Assembly (NCBI GenBank): GCA_944325415.1
Contig: CALUZW010000011.1
Coordinates: 1 to 64,000, forward strand
From: an uncultured Bacteroidales bacterium
GTDB taxonomy: Bacteria; Bacteroidota; Bacteroidia; Bacteroidales; UBA11471
Length of the DNA stretch: 64,000 nucleotides
Direction: 5' to 3'
Position numbers and translations under genes: made by a program. Below the pieces are notes generated by a model. The model made no database searches. It was not told the origin of the DNA and saw only the letters and a program-made list of their open reading frames with translations. Below, in pieces: positions 52,290 to 61,101 of the stretch; the first letter of the stretch is position 1, and the number at the start of each line of letters is the position of its first letter.

Positions 52290-54638
52290 TTATCGGGTGG
52301 TAAGGCGTATTTCGTAGATATGGGGGGTAACTTTCTGCACTCCTTTGCTTATCGTTATCGTCAATACTTCTTCACCACGAAGCGTTTGCGGAATTTCAAT
52401 TTCGGCCACAGCCGTGTCCGACAGGTGGCTGTCGGTGAGCCTTCCCACCTCTTGTCCGTTTATTTCGATACGGGCATCTCTTCTGAACTCCGGAAGATAG
52501 GTGATATGAAGTCGGCTTGCTGCCCCTTCTCTTGTCTTCATGCGGTAGCTGAACCACCCGTTTGCCTCGCGCCAGTGACGCCCCTCATCGTCGCCGGTAC
52601 GCGACTGTCTGGCCTGGACGGCATGGTCGCTCTCGGGTTGTTGCTCACCGCACACCACCATATCGGTGGTGATGGCATCAAGGGCCGAGCGCCGGGCTTC
52701 GTCGGCAGACAGTTTTTGGGTGCGGCTGAGTAATTCGGTTTCGGAAATCAAGGGCCAGTAAATCATATACCGACACTCGTAGAGACGATAGAAGGGTTGT
52801 AGTACCATTCCCTCATAGCGTTGTGGATATACATCGTGCAGTTTGAAGGTGAGGGGGCTGCCCTCGACCTTTTCGAGATGCGAGAGCAGGGTTGCTTCTT
52901 CGCTTACCACGACAGGCATTTCTTGCAGGGGTAGCCGTTTCCCGGCGGCTATGTGCCCGCCACGGCTGTCGTCGGCAAAGAGGCCGGTTTGTTCCTGCTT
53001 GCCCATCTGTGCCGCCAGTACCACGGGACCGTAAAGGAACGAGTAGTTGGCCGAGCCGTCGGGCAGTGCCACGGCTTGCAGGTGCATGGGCAGGCGCAAC
53101 CGGGCCTTGTCGCCTTGCGACCAGCTGCGCGTGAGTGTGATGTATCCGTCGACAACCTCAACAGGTTGCGGTGTGCCGTTTACCGACAGCTCCACCTCTT
53201 TTTTATTGGCCCACTCGGGAAGACGGAGTCGGAGGGTGAAACTCCGCCGTCCTTTTTGCCGGCGAATGACGAAACTTGTCTCTTCCGCTTCGGGAAAGAC
53301 TGTCTGTTGCTCGATTTCACTTTTACCCCATTGAAGGACCGACGGTATGAAAAGGTTGACATAGAGTGTGTCGTCGCTGTGTCCGTAAATCATCTCGCCG
53401 TAGCGGGCGTGGTTTTCGAGTCCCGACCCTACGCAGCACCAGAAGCAGGTCTGCGGTTGGGAGTAGACCCGGTAGTGTCCCGGATGCATGGGGGTGAAGT
53501 ATACAAACCCTCCCTGCACGGGGTTTACCGTCGAGAGTATATGGTTGTAGAGTGCCCGTTCGTAGTAGTCGATGTAATGCGGGTTACCGCTGGTCTCGTA
53601 GAGCATCTTGGTGAGCCGCAGCATGTTGTAGGTGTTGCAGGTCTCAGGGCCTTGTTCGTTGTGGAGCATACTGCTGAAATCGTCGGTCGGGTTGAAATGT
53701 TCTCTGACGCTGTTGCCTCCGATGGAGATGGTACGGTTCTCGACGACACTCTTCCAGAAGTAGGCGGCAGCTTCGCTCCACAAGGCATCATCTCCCACGT
53801 CGGCTATTCGCTTGAAACCGATGACTTTCGGTATCTGTGTGTTGGCGTGCATACCCGTGAGGCAATCTTCGTGCCGCAGCAGCGGTTGCAGTATCTCCTG
53901 GTGGGAGAAGCGGCGGGCCAGTTGCAGGTATTTTTCATCGCCTGTTATGGCCGCTACGTCGGCGAATATCTCGTTCAGGCCGCCGTGTTCGCTGGTAAGC
54001 ATCTCCTGTATCTGGTCGTCGTTCAGTTGCGACACGAGGCCGAGCCACCAGTCGGTGAGCCTTATCAACATGGTTTTGGCCTGCCGGCTGCCGGTTTGCA
54101 GGTAGGCGTCGCGCAGACCGGCAAAGGTCTTGTGTATGTTGTAGAGAGGAACCCATTTACCGTTGAGGTCGAAACGCCCGGCGCGAATGTCGCCGCGGGC
54201 TATCTCTTCCCACATGGCCCGTCCGCCGGGTACGCCGCACAGATAGCCGTCGCCGGCAGCCTCTTGGCAGGCTTGCAGTTCGTCGAGCATATAGTCGAGC
54301 CGGGTTTTGATTTCACTGTTCCCGGTGGCCGCATACATATAGGAGAGGGCCGACAGGTAGTGCCCGCCTATATGGCCGTCGAGTCCGCTGTTTTCCCAGT
54401 TTCCGTAGTTGGGAGCTTTGGGTGTCAGTCCCGCTTCTTTGCGGTAAGGTGCCAGCAGCCGGTCGGGGTTGAGCCCAAGCAGGTAACAGATGTCCATTTC
54501 CTGGGCGTGTTTGAAAGGACTGTCGGTAAGGCGCACCTGACTGACGGGAAAAGATTCTATGCGTGTATCGGTTTGGGCGATGGCCTGTGTTGCCGACAGA
54601 GCCAGTATGCCGAGAAAAAGGGCTTTGTAGATTTTCAT
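52290..54638 (-). CDS. Beta-L-arabinofuranosidase, GH127/GH146 family
   Basis: A 782-residue exported glycosidase: signal peptide (1-22, ATQAIAQ), an (alpha/alpha)6 barrel (about 40-430) and two or three beta-sandwich domains. The catalytic zinc-thiolate site is visible: Glu and Cys in GPETCNTYN (about 330-338) and the Cys pair in CFWCCVGSGLENH (about 397-409), of which one Cys is the nucleophile. The C-terminus has the GEQQPESDH and GWFSY features of multi-domain Bacteroides members (DUF6805-like), favouring GH146-type arabinan or pectin side-chain activity. The choice between GH127 and GH146 needs alignment. Start 54638 begins the signal peptide directly. Confidence 0.9.
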   Translation of the reverse strand: MKIYKALFLGILALSATQAIAQTDTRIESFPVSQVRLTDSPFKHAQEMDICYLLGLNPDRLLAPYRKEAGLTPKAPNYGNWENSGLDGHIGGHYLSALSYMYAATGNSEIKTRLDYMLDELQACQEAAGDGYLCGVPGGRAMWEEIARGDIRAGRFDLNGKWVPLYNIHKTFAGLRDAYLQTGSRQAKTMLIRLTDWWLGLVSQLNDDQIQEMLTSEHGGLNEIFADVAAITGDEKYLQLARRFSHQEILQPLLRHEDCLTGMHANTQIPKVIGFKRIADVGDDALWSEAAAYFWKSVVENRTISIGGNSVREHFNPTDDFSSMLHNEQGPETCNTYNMLRLTKMLYETSGNPHYIDYYERALYNHILSTVNPVQGGFVYFTPMHPGHYRVYSQPQTCFWCCVGSGLENHARYGEMIYGHSDDTLYVNLFIPSVLQWGKSEIEQQTVFPEAEETSFVIRRQKGRRSFTLRLRLPEWANKKEVELSVNGTPQPVEVVDGYITLTRSWSQGDKARLRLPMHLQAVALPDGSANYSFLYGPVVLAAQMGKQEQTGLFADDSRGGHIAAGKRLPLQEMPVVVSEEATLLSHLEKVEGSPLTFKLHDVYPQRYEGMVLQPFYRLYECRYMIYWPLISETELLSRTQKLSADEARRSALDAITTDMVVCGEQQPESDHAVQARQSRTGDDEGRHWREANGWFSYRMKTREGAASRLHITYLPEFRRDARIEINGQEVGRLTDSHLSDTAVAEIEIPQTLRGEEVLTITISKGVQKVTPHIYEIRLTTR

Positions 54639-54688
54639 GTTTTTCAGGTTGTCAGTGGAAATATGTGGGCGACTCATGTCGTCTGGGA

Positions 54689-54696
54689 CAAATGTA
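54689..54696 (-). promoter_or_regulatory. Promoter -7 element for the GH127/146 gene
   Basis: TACATTTG on the minus strand, 51 bases before the start at 54638; no clear -33 TTTG. Confidence 0.45.
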
Positions 54697-54792
54697 ACTA
54701 TATAATTGTGCTTGCAGGCAGATTTTTTATGTTTAAAAGGTGGACTTTCGGGAATTTCGTCTCTTTTCTTTTCCCTTTAATCTCTTTCCGGC

Positions 54793-54826
54793 AAAAAAAA
54801 GGCAGCCCGCTGTATGGCGGGCTGCC
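54793..54826 (-). terminator. Terminator after carB
   Basis: GGCAGCCCGC pairs with GCGGGCTGCC around a six-base loop; on the minus strand eight T's follow. It lies 29 bases after the carB stop and ends the glmS-purF-carAB transcript. Confidence 0.93.
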
Positions 54827-54854
54827 CGGTATGGAATAGGTAGGAACTACGTTA

Positions 54855-57800
54855 TCAATACTCCTCCCACGATTTGATTTCGAGCGTATCGAGGTCTATT
54901 TCGCAGAAAGCCGAGATGAATGCCGAGGCCAGACGCGAGTTGGTGATGAGGGGTATGTTGAGATCGATGGCAGCCCGACGTATCTTGTAGCCGTTGTCGA
55001 GTTCTCCCACGGTCAGGTTCTTGGGAATGTTCACCACGAGGTCAATCTCTTTTTTGTGCAGGAGGTCAAGTGCTTGCGGGGCACCCTCTTCGCCGGGCCA
55101 TGCCACGAGGGTCGAGGGAATACCGTTGCTGGCGAGCATCTTGTGGGTACCGCCGGTGGCATAGAGCTTATACCCTTTCTCATGCAGTTTCTCGGCGGCG
55201 GCAAGCATGTCGATTTTCTGCTTGGCCGTACCGGTCGAGAGCAGTATGCCCTTGTTCTTGTCGGGTATGCGCTGGCCTACCGAAATCATGGCTTTGAGTA
55301 TGGCACAGTCGGTATCGTTGCCCAGGCAGCCCACTTCGCCGGTCGAGACCATATCGACGCCCAGTACGGGGTCGGCCTTTTGCAGTCGCGAGAAGGAGAA
55401 TTGAGAGGCTTTGATACCCACATAGTCGATGTCGAAGAGCGTGTGGTGAGGTTTCTCTACCGGCAGACCGAGCATGATGCGGGTGGCCAGGTCGATAAAG
55501 TTGATTTTCAAAACCTTGCTGATGAAGGGGAAACTGCGCGATGCCCGCAGGTTACACTCGATTACCTTGATGGCGTTCTCCTTGGCGAGGAACTGTATGT
55601 TGAAGGGTCCCGAGATGTTCAACTCCTTGGCGATGAGTTTCGAGATGCGTTTTACGCGGCGAATGGTCTCCATGTAGAGCTTTTGGGGCGGGAACTGTAT
55701 GGTGGCGTCGCCCGAGTGTACACCGGCAAACTCGATGTGTTCCGAGATGGCGTAGGCGATGATTTCGCCCTTGTCGGCCACGGCGTCCATCTCCACCTCT
55801 TTGGCGTGTTCGATAAATTGCGAAACGACTACGGGGTGTTTTTTCGACACGTTGGCGGCCAGTTCGAGGAAGCGCACCAGCTCGTCGTGGTTGGAGCATA
55901 CGTTCATGGCTGCACCCGAGAGTACATAGGAGGGGCGCACCAGTACGGGGAATCCCACCTCTTCGATAAACTCGTTGATGTCGTCCATCGAGGTGAGCTC
56001 GCGCCAGGCCGGCTGGTCGATGCCGAGGCGGTCGCACATGGCCGAGAACTTGTTGCGGTCTTCGGCGTTGTCGATGCTCTTGGCCGAGGTGCCGAGAATA
56101 TTCACTCCCTGGTCGGCCAGTTTCAGGGCGAGGTTGTTGGGTATCTGTCCGCCGGTCGAGACGATGACACCGTGCGGGTTTTCGAGGTCGAGAATGTCGA
56201 GTACCCGTTCGAAGGTGAGTTCGTCGAAGTAGAGGCGGTCGCACATGTCATAGTCGGTCGATACCGTTTCGGGATTGTAGTTAATCATCACGCTGCGGTA
56301 CCCCTCTTTGCGAATGGTGTTGAGGGCGTTTACGCCGCACCAGTCAAACTCTACCGAGCTGCCTATGCGGTATGCACCCGAGCCGAGTACCACAACCGAG
56401 CGGTGGTCGCCGAGATAGTGCACGTCGTTTTCGGTGCCGCTGTATGTGAGGTAGAGGTAGTTGGTCTGAGCCGGATATTCGGCGGCGAGGGTGTCGATTT
56501 GTTTCACCACCGGAACGACGCCGTGGCTCTTGCGGAAGAGGCGCACCCGCAGAATGTTGGCATCCATGTCGCCCCCTTTCAGTACGGCGCGGGCTATCTG
56601 GAAGTCGGAGAATCCTTCGCGTTTGGCCTGTTTCAGCAGGTCGAGAGGCAGGGCTTCGAGCTGGTTGTATTTTTCCAGTTCATCGGCTGTACGCACGATG
56701 TTGTGCAGCTTGTCGAGGAACCAGCGGTCGATGCGGGTGAGTTCGTGTATTTGGTCGACGGTGTAGCCGGCACGCATGGCCTTGCTGATGACGAAGATGC
56801 GTTTGTCGGTAGGCTCGTGCAGGGCCTTGTCGATGTTGTCGATGACCAGTTCCTTGTTCTCGACGAAACCGTGCATGCCCTGGCCTATCATGCGCAGACC
56901 CTTCTGTATGGCCTCTTCAAAGGTACGGCCTATGGCCATGACTTCGCCCACCGACTTCATGCTGCTGCCCAGTTCGCGCGATACGCCGTGGAATTTGCCC
57001 AGGTCCCAGCGCGGAATTTTGCACACGACATAGTCGAGAGCCGGCTCGAAGAAGGCCGACGTCGTCTGGGTAACCGAGTTTTTCAGGTCGAAGAGTCCGT
57101 AGCCGAGACCCAATTTGGCGGCAACAAACGCCAGCGGGTAGCCGGTGGCTTTCGAAGCGAGGGCCGAGGAGCGGCTCAGACGGGCGTTGACCTCGATGAC
57201 GCGGTAGTCTTCCGATTCGGGGTCGAAGGCATACTGCACGTTGCACTCGCCCACGATGCCTATGTGGCGTATGATGCGAATGGCCAGTTCGCGCAGTTTG
57301 TGATATTCGCTGTTGGTGAGGGTCTGCGACGGGGCAATGACGATACTCTCGCCGGTGTGGATACCCAGCGGGTCGAAGTTCTCCATGTTGCACACCGTGA
57401 TGCAGTTGTCGAAGCGGTCGCGCACCACTTCATATTCGATTTCTTTCCAGCCTTTGAGCGACTTCTCTACCAGCACTTGCGGGGAGAAGGAGAAGGCTTT
57501 CTCTACCAGACGGTCGAGCTCCTCTTCGTTGTCGCAGAAGCCGCTGCCCAGTCCACCCAGCGCATAGGCGGCGCGTATGATGACGGGGTAGCCCAGCCGT
57601 GCGGCGGCCGCGCGGGCGTCGGCGATGTTTTCTACGGCCTCGCTCTTGATGGTTTTCACGTTTATCTCGTCGAGCTTCTTGACAAAGAGTTCGCGGTCTT
57701 CGGTATCCATGATGGCTTGTACCGGCGTACCCAGCACCTGTACGTTGTAGCGTTCGAGTATGCCGCTTTGGTAGAGGGCTACACCGCAGTTGAGGGCCGT

Positions 57801-58073
57801 CTGTCCGCCGAAGGAGAGCAGAATGCCTTGCGGGCGCTCCTTGGCGATGACCTTTTCTACGAAGAAGGGGGTTACGGGGAGGAAGTAGATGTGGTCGGCC
57901 ACCCCTTCGGAGGTTTGTACCGTGGCGATGTTGGGGTTGATGAGTACGGTCTCGATGCCCTCTTCGCGCAGCGCTTTGAGGGCTTGCGAACCCGAATAGT
58001 CGAACTCTCCGGCTTCACCTATTTTCAAGGCTCCTGAGCCTAATAACAAAACTTTCTTGATGGTTGTATCCAT
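54855..58073 (-). CDS. carB: Carbamoyl-phosphate synthase large subunit
   Basis: A 1072-residue enzyme that uses CarA-supplied ammonia, bicarbonate and two ATP to make carbamoyl phosphate for pyrimidines and arginine. Two homologous ATP-grasp halves are visible (GSGALKIGEAGEFDYSG at about 12-28 and GSGAYRIGSSVEFDW at about 564-578), plus ENFDPLGIHTGES and SRSSALASKATGYP in the first half and SRSFPFISKVL in the second. The C-terminal MGS-like allosteric domain (about 940-1072) has YKLYATGGTHKML. Length is normal. It starts 12 bp after carA. Confidence 0.97.
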   Translation of the reverse strand: MDTTIKKVLLLGSGALKIGEAGEFDYSGSQALKALREEGIETVLINPNIATVQTSEGVADHIYFLPVTPFFVEKVIAKERPQGILLSFGGQTALNCGVALYQSGILERYNVQVLGTPVQAIMDTEDRELFVKKLDEINVKTIKSEAVENIADARAAAARLGYPVIIRAAYALGGLGSGFCDNEEELDRLVEKAFSFSPQVLVEKSLKGWKEIEYEVVRDRFDNCITVCNMENFDPLGIHTGESIVIAPSQTLTNSEYHKLRELAIRIIRHIGIVGECNVQYAFDPESEDYRVIEVNARLSRSSALASKATGYPLAFVAAKLGLGYGLFDLKNSVTQTTSAFFEPALDYVVCKIPRWDLGKFHGVSRELGSSMKSVGEVMAIGRTFEEAIQKGLRMIGQGMHGFVENKELVIDNIDKALHEPTDKRIFVISKAMRAGYTVDQIHELTRIDRWFLDKLHNIVRTADELEKYNQLEALPLDLLKQAKREGFSDFQIARAVLKGGDMDANILRVRLFRKSHGVVPVVKQIDTLAAEYPAQTNYLYLTYSGTENDVHYLGDHRSVVVLGSGAYRIGSSVEFDWCGVNALNTIRKEGYRSVMINYNPETVSTDYDMCDRLYFDELTFERVLDILDLENPHGVIVSTGGQIPNNLALKLADQGVNILGTSAKSIDNAEDRNKFSAMCDRLGIDQPAWRELTSMDDINEFIEEVGFPVLVRPSYVLSGAAMNVCSNHDELVRFLELAANVSKKHPVVVSQFIEHAKEVEMDAVADKGEIIAYAISEHIEFAGVHSGDATIQFPPQKLYMETIRRVKRISKLIAKELNISGPFNIQFLAKENAIKVIECNLRASRSFPFISKVLKINFIDLATRIMLGLPVEKPHHTLFDIDYVGIKASQFSFSRLQKADPVLGVDMVSTGEVGCLGNDTDCAILKAMISVGQRIPDKNKGILLSTGTAKQKIDMLAAAEKLHEKGYKLYATGGTHKMLASNGIPSTLVAWPGEEGAPQALDLLHKKEIDLVVNIPKNLTVGELDNGYKIRRAAIDLNIPLITNSRLASAFISAFCEIDLDTLEIKSWEEY

Positions 58074-58085
58074 AGGGGCGTGGCT

Positions 58086-59159
58086 TTAAATCTTGTCAAT
58101 AAATGTGTCGAACAGAAATTCGGTGTCGGTGGGACCGCTGGCGGCTTCGGGGTGGAACTGGGCCGAGAAGAAGGGCAGACGTTTGTGGCGTATACCTTCG
58201 TTGGTACCGTCGTTCATATTCAGGAAAAGCGGTTCCCAATCGTCGCCCAGTGTGTTGTTGTCGACGGCGTATCCGTGGTTCTGCGAGGTGATGAAGCATT
58301 TGTTGGTGCCTACCATGCGCACGGGTTGGTTGTGGCTGCGATGTCCGTATTTGAGTTTGAACGTTTTTGCACCGCCGGCTTTGGCCAGGAGCTGGTTGCC
58401 CATGCAGATGCCGAAGATGGGTTTCTCTTTCTTCATCGCTTCACGGATATGCCCTACGGTGATGTCGCACATATCGGGGTCGCCGGGACCGTTTGAGATG
58501 AAGAGCCCGTCGTATTCGATGGTGTTGAAGTCATAGTCCCAAGGCACCCGTATTACGGTAACGTCGCGTTTGAGCAGGCAGCGAATGATGTTGTGCTTCA
58601 CGCCGCAGTCGACGAGTACGACCCGTTTCTTTCCGGTACCGTAGGTGATGACTTCGCGGCAGCTCACACGAGCTACCTGATTGATGAGGTTGGGGTCGAC
58701 AAAGTCGATTTCGTTTTCGTTCTCAAAAACGATTTTGCCTTTCATGCTCCCTTTTTCGCGGAGCAGTTTGGTGAGTGCGCGCGTGTCGATGCCGGTGATA
58801 CCTGCAATTTTTTCTTTTTTCAGCCATTCGCCCAGGCTCTCTACGGCATTCCAGTGGCTGTAATTTTCGGAGTAGTCCGATACGATGATGGCTTCGGCAT
58901 GAATCTTTTCCGATTCGAGGAATGTCGATAAACCGTTGGCTTCAAACGTTTGACTGGGTACGCCGTAGTTACCTACCAGCGGGTAGGTGAGTACCATCAT
59001 CTGGCCCGAGTAGGAGGGGTCGGTGAGGCTTTCGGGGTATCCGGTCATGGCCGTGTTGAAGACTACCTCTCCGGCCACGGGCTTGTCATAGCCGAACGAG
59101 TACCCGCTGAAACGGCTTCCGTCGTCGAGAATCAATTGAACTTCTTTTCTTGCTTGCAT
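58086..59159 (-). CDS. carA: Carbamoyl-phosphate synthase small subunit
   Basis: A 357-residue glutaminase subunit. The N-terminal domain (about 1-150) has FNTAMTGYPESLTDPSY; the class I amidotransferase domain has the nucleophile Cys in GICMGNQLL (about 250), and the His-x-Glu pair in AQFHPEAASGP near 338. GHRSHNQPVR replaces the commoner GHRGANHPV, a form I associate with Bacteroides. It is ten bases after purF. Confidence 0.96.
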   Translation of the reverse strand: MQARKEVQLILDDGSRFSGYSFGYDKPVAGEVVFNTAMTGYPESLTDPSYSGQMMVLTYPLVGNYGVPSQTFEANGLSTFLESEKIHAEAIIVSDYSENYSHWNAVESLGEWLKKEKIAGITGIDTRALTKLLREKGSMKGKIVFENENEIDFVDPNLINQVARVSCREVITYGTGKKRVVLVDCGVKHNIIRCLLKRDVTVIRVPWDYDFNTIEYDGLFISNGPGDPDMCDITVGHIREAMKKEKPIFGICMGNQLLAKAGGAKTFKLKYGHRSHNQPVRMVGTNKCFITSQNHGYAVDNNTLGDDWEPLFLNMNDGTNEGIRHKRLPFFSAQFHPEAASGPTDTEFLFDTFIDKI

Positions 59160-59169
59160 TGTCGTGCGC

Positions 59170-61065
59170 TTAGTTTTTGTGGGGTAATATCTCTTTTTCT
59201 ATATAATTGATGTAGGCTTCGTTTACCAGTTTGGTGCCGCCGGGCGTGGGATAGTTGCCCGAGAAATACCAGTCGCCGGTGTGGTTGGGACAAGCTGCGC
59301 GCAGTCCTTCTCGGGTTTGGTACACGATTTGCACTTCGGCCTGTGTTCCGGCGGGCGTGAGCAACTCAGCAATCTTGGCCGAAATCTCTTCGTCGGTGAA
59401 GGGGGCATAAATCTCCTTCACGAGGTTCTCCATTTTTTCTTTGGGAAGAGTGCGTTGAGCCAGAGAGCGGTGGTAAACATCGAGTATGCGGTCGTCCATC
59501 TGGCGTTCCCGTAGCAGTGCAATGGCGGCTTTGAAGGCGATGAATTCGTCCATGCGTGCCATGTCGATGCCGTAATAGTCGGGGTATCGCACTTGTGGCG
59601 ACGAGGATACGATGACAATTTTCTTCGGGTGCAGACGGTCGAGTATGCCGATAATACTCTGTTTCAGGGTCGTTCCCCGCACAATGCTGTCGTCGATGGC
59701 TACCAGGTTGTCGACATGCGGCGTGAGGCTGCCGTAGGTGATGTCGTAGACGTGCGCGGCGAGGTCGTTGCGCGTGTTGCCCTCGGCAATGAAGGTGCGC
59801 AACTTTATGTCTTTGATAACGACCTTCTCGGAGCGTACACGCATGGAGAGTATGCGTTCCAGCTCTTCTCTTGTAACGTTGGGGTGGGAGAGTATGTAGT
59901 CGGTTTTCAACTGGTTGAGGTATTCTTCAAACCCTTCCATCATACCGAAGAATGCTACTTCGGCCGTGTTGGGAATGAAAGAAAAGACCGTGTGCTCAAT
60001 GTCGTTATTGACAGCTTTGAGCAACGGTCCCACCAGATTTTTTCCTAACTGTTTGCGTTCTTGATAAATATCCTTGTCCGAACCCCGGGAGAAATAGATG
60101 CGCTCGAACGAACAGGCTTTTTTCTCGCGGGGAGCGTTGATTGGTTCGGTGCGGTACTCTCCGTGTTTATTGATGAGCAGGGCCTGGCCGGGCTGCAATT
60201 CGTGAATGGCGTCGGCCGAGAGGTTAAACGTAGTCTGTATGACGGGGCGTTCCGAGGCCACGACGACCACTTCGTCGTCGGCATACCAGAAGGCCGGCCG
60301 CAATCCCCACGGATCGCGTATCGAGAACATCTCGCCGCTGCCGGTGACACCGCAGATGACATATCCGCCGTCCCACATGGGGCTGGTGCGGCGCAAGACG
60401 TTGGCCATGTCGATGTGGTCTTCAATGGCGCGGGTGAGCTCGATGCCGTCGAGACCCGAGGCTTTCAGACGGTCATACATCTTGTCGGCTTCGCGGTCGA
60501 GGCGGTGTCCTATCTGTTCGAGCATGATGTAGGTGTCGGCATACTGGCGGGGGTGCTGTCCCTGTCCGGTGATTTCGGCAAAAATCTCATCGACGTTGGT
60601 CAGATTGAAGTTGCCGCAAAGACTCAGGTTCTTGACACGCCAGTTGTCGCGGCGCAGAAACGGGTGTACATACGACAGGCCCGACTTGCCGGTTGTGCTG
60701 TATCGCAGATGACCCATGTACAATTCTCCGGCAAAGGGTATATAACGTTGGGCGTAGTCGGCATTGTCGAGCAGGCTTTTGTCGGAGGTCGATGCAGCTA
60801 TGTTACGGTGTACGGCTTCGAAGATTTCGGTAATGGCTCCCGTGCCCAATGCCCGTTCACGGAACATATACTCTTCGCCCGGTTGCGATAACATTTTTAC
60901 ACAAGCAAGTCCCGCTCCCTCCTGCCCGCGGTTGTGCTGTTTTTCCATGAGGAGGTAGAGCTTGTTGAGGCCATACATCCATGTGCCGTATTTTTCTTTG
61001 TAGTACGATAGCGGTCGCAACAGCCTTATCATTGCTACGCCGCATTCGTGTTTGAGGGGTTCCAT
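59170..61065 (-). CDS. purF: Amidophosphoribosyltransferase-like class II amidotransferase
   Basis: A 631-residue enzyme, longer than classical PurF (about 470-500). The glutaminase Cys is near the N-terminus (KHECGVAMI, Cys8, which needs propeptide removal or a short extension), followed by QHNRGQEGAG and GHLRYSTTGKSG. The phosphoribosyltransferase PRPP loop is VAIDDSIVRGTTLKQS (about 455-470). It is expected to make phosphoribosylamine from PRPP and glutamine. The extra length lies in insertions between these blocks and a C-terminal tail (about 540-631). Long forms occur in Bacteroides; a second, short purF may exist elsewhere. Confidence 0.88.
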   Translation of the reverse strand: MEPLKHECGVAMIRLLRPLSYYKEKYGTWMYGLNKLYLLMEKQHNRGQEGAGLACVKMLSQPGEEYMFRERALGTGAITEIFEAVHRNIAASTSDKSLLDNADYAQRYIPFAGELYMGHLRYSTTGKSGLSYVHPFLRRDNWRVKNLSLCGNFNLTNVDEIFAEITGQGQHPRQYADTYIMLEQIGHRLDREADKMYDRLKASGLDGIELTRAIEDHIDMANVLRRTSPMWDGGYVICGVTGSGEMFSIRDPWGLRPAFWYADDEVVVVASERPVIQTTFNLSADAIHELQPGQALLINKHGEYRTEPINAPREKKACSFERIYFSRGSDKDIYQERKQLGKNLVGPLLKAVNNDIEHTVFSFIPNTAEVAFFGMMEGFEEYLNQLKTDYILSHPNVTREELERILSMRVRSEKVVIKDIKLRTFIAEGNTRNDLAAHVYDITYGSLTPHVDNLVAIDDSIVRGTTLKQSIIGILDRLHPKKIVIVSSSPQVRYPDYYGIDMARMDEFIAFKAAIALLRERQMDDRILDVYHRSLAQRTLPKEKMENLVKEIYAPFTDEEISAKIAELLTPAGTQAEVQIVYQTREGLRAACPNHTGDWYFSGNYPTPGGTKLVNEAYINYIEKEILPHKN

Positions 61066-61101
61066 ATCGTTTATAACCTATAAATGTACAATCTTTCTTT
61101 T

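Noticed and set aside
52081-52317. 78-codon plus-strand frame
   Set aside because: It spans a stem-loop and overlaps the 3' end of the GH127/146 gene; it has no recognisable motif and is likely a chance frame.
52953-54839. Long plus-strand frame opposite the GH127/146 gene
   Set aside because: It covers the catalytic region of a conserved glycosidase and the following terminator, and has no motif of its own.
55056-58037. Long open reading frame (993 codons) antisense to carB
   Set aside because: carB is conserved over its whole length. The antisense frame comes from GC-rich codon bias and has no recognisable protein motif, signal or start region.
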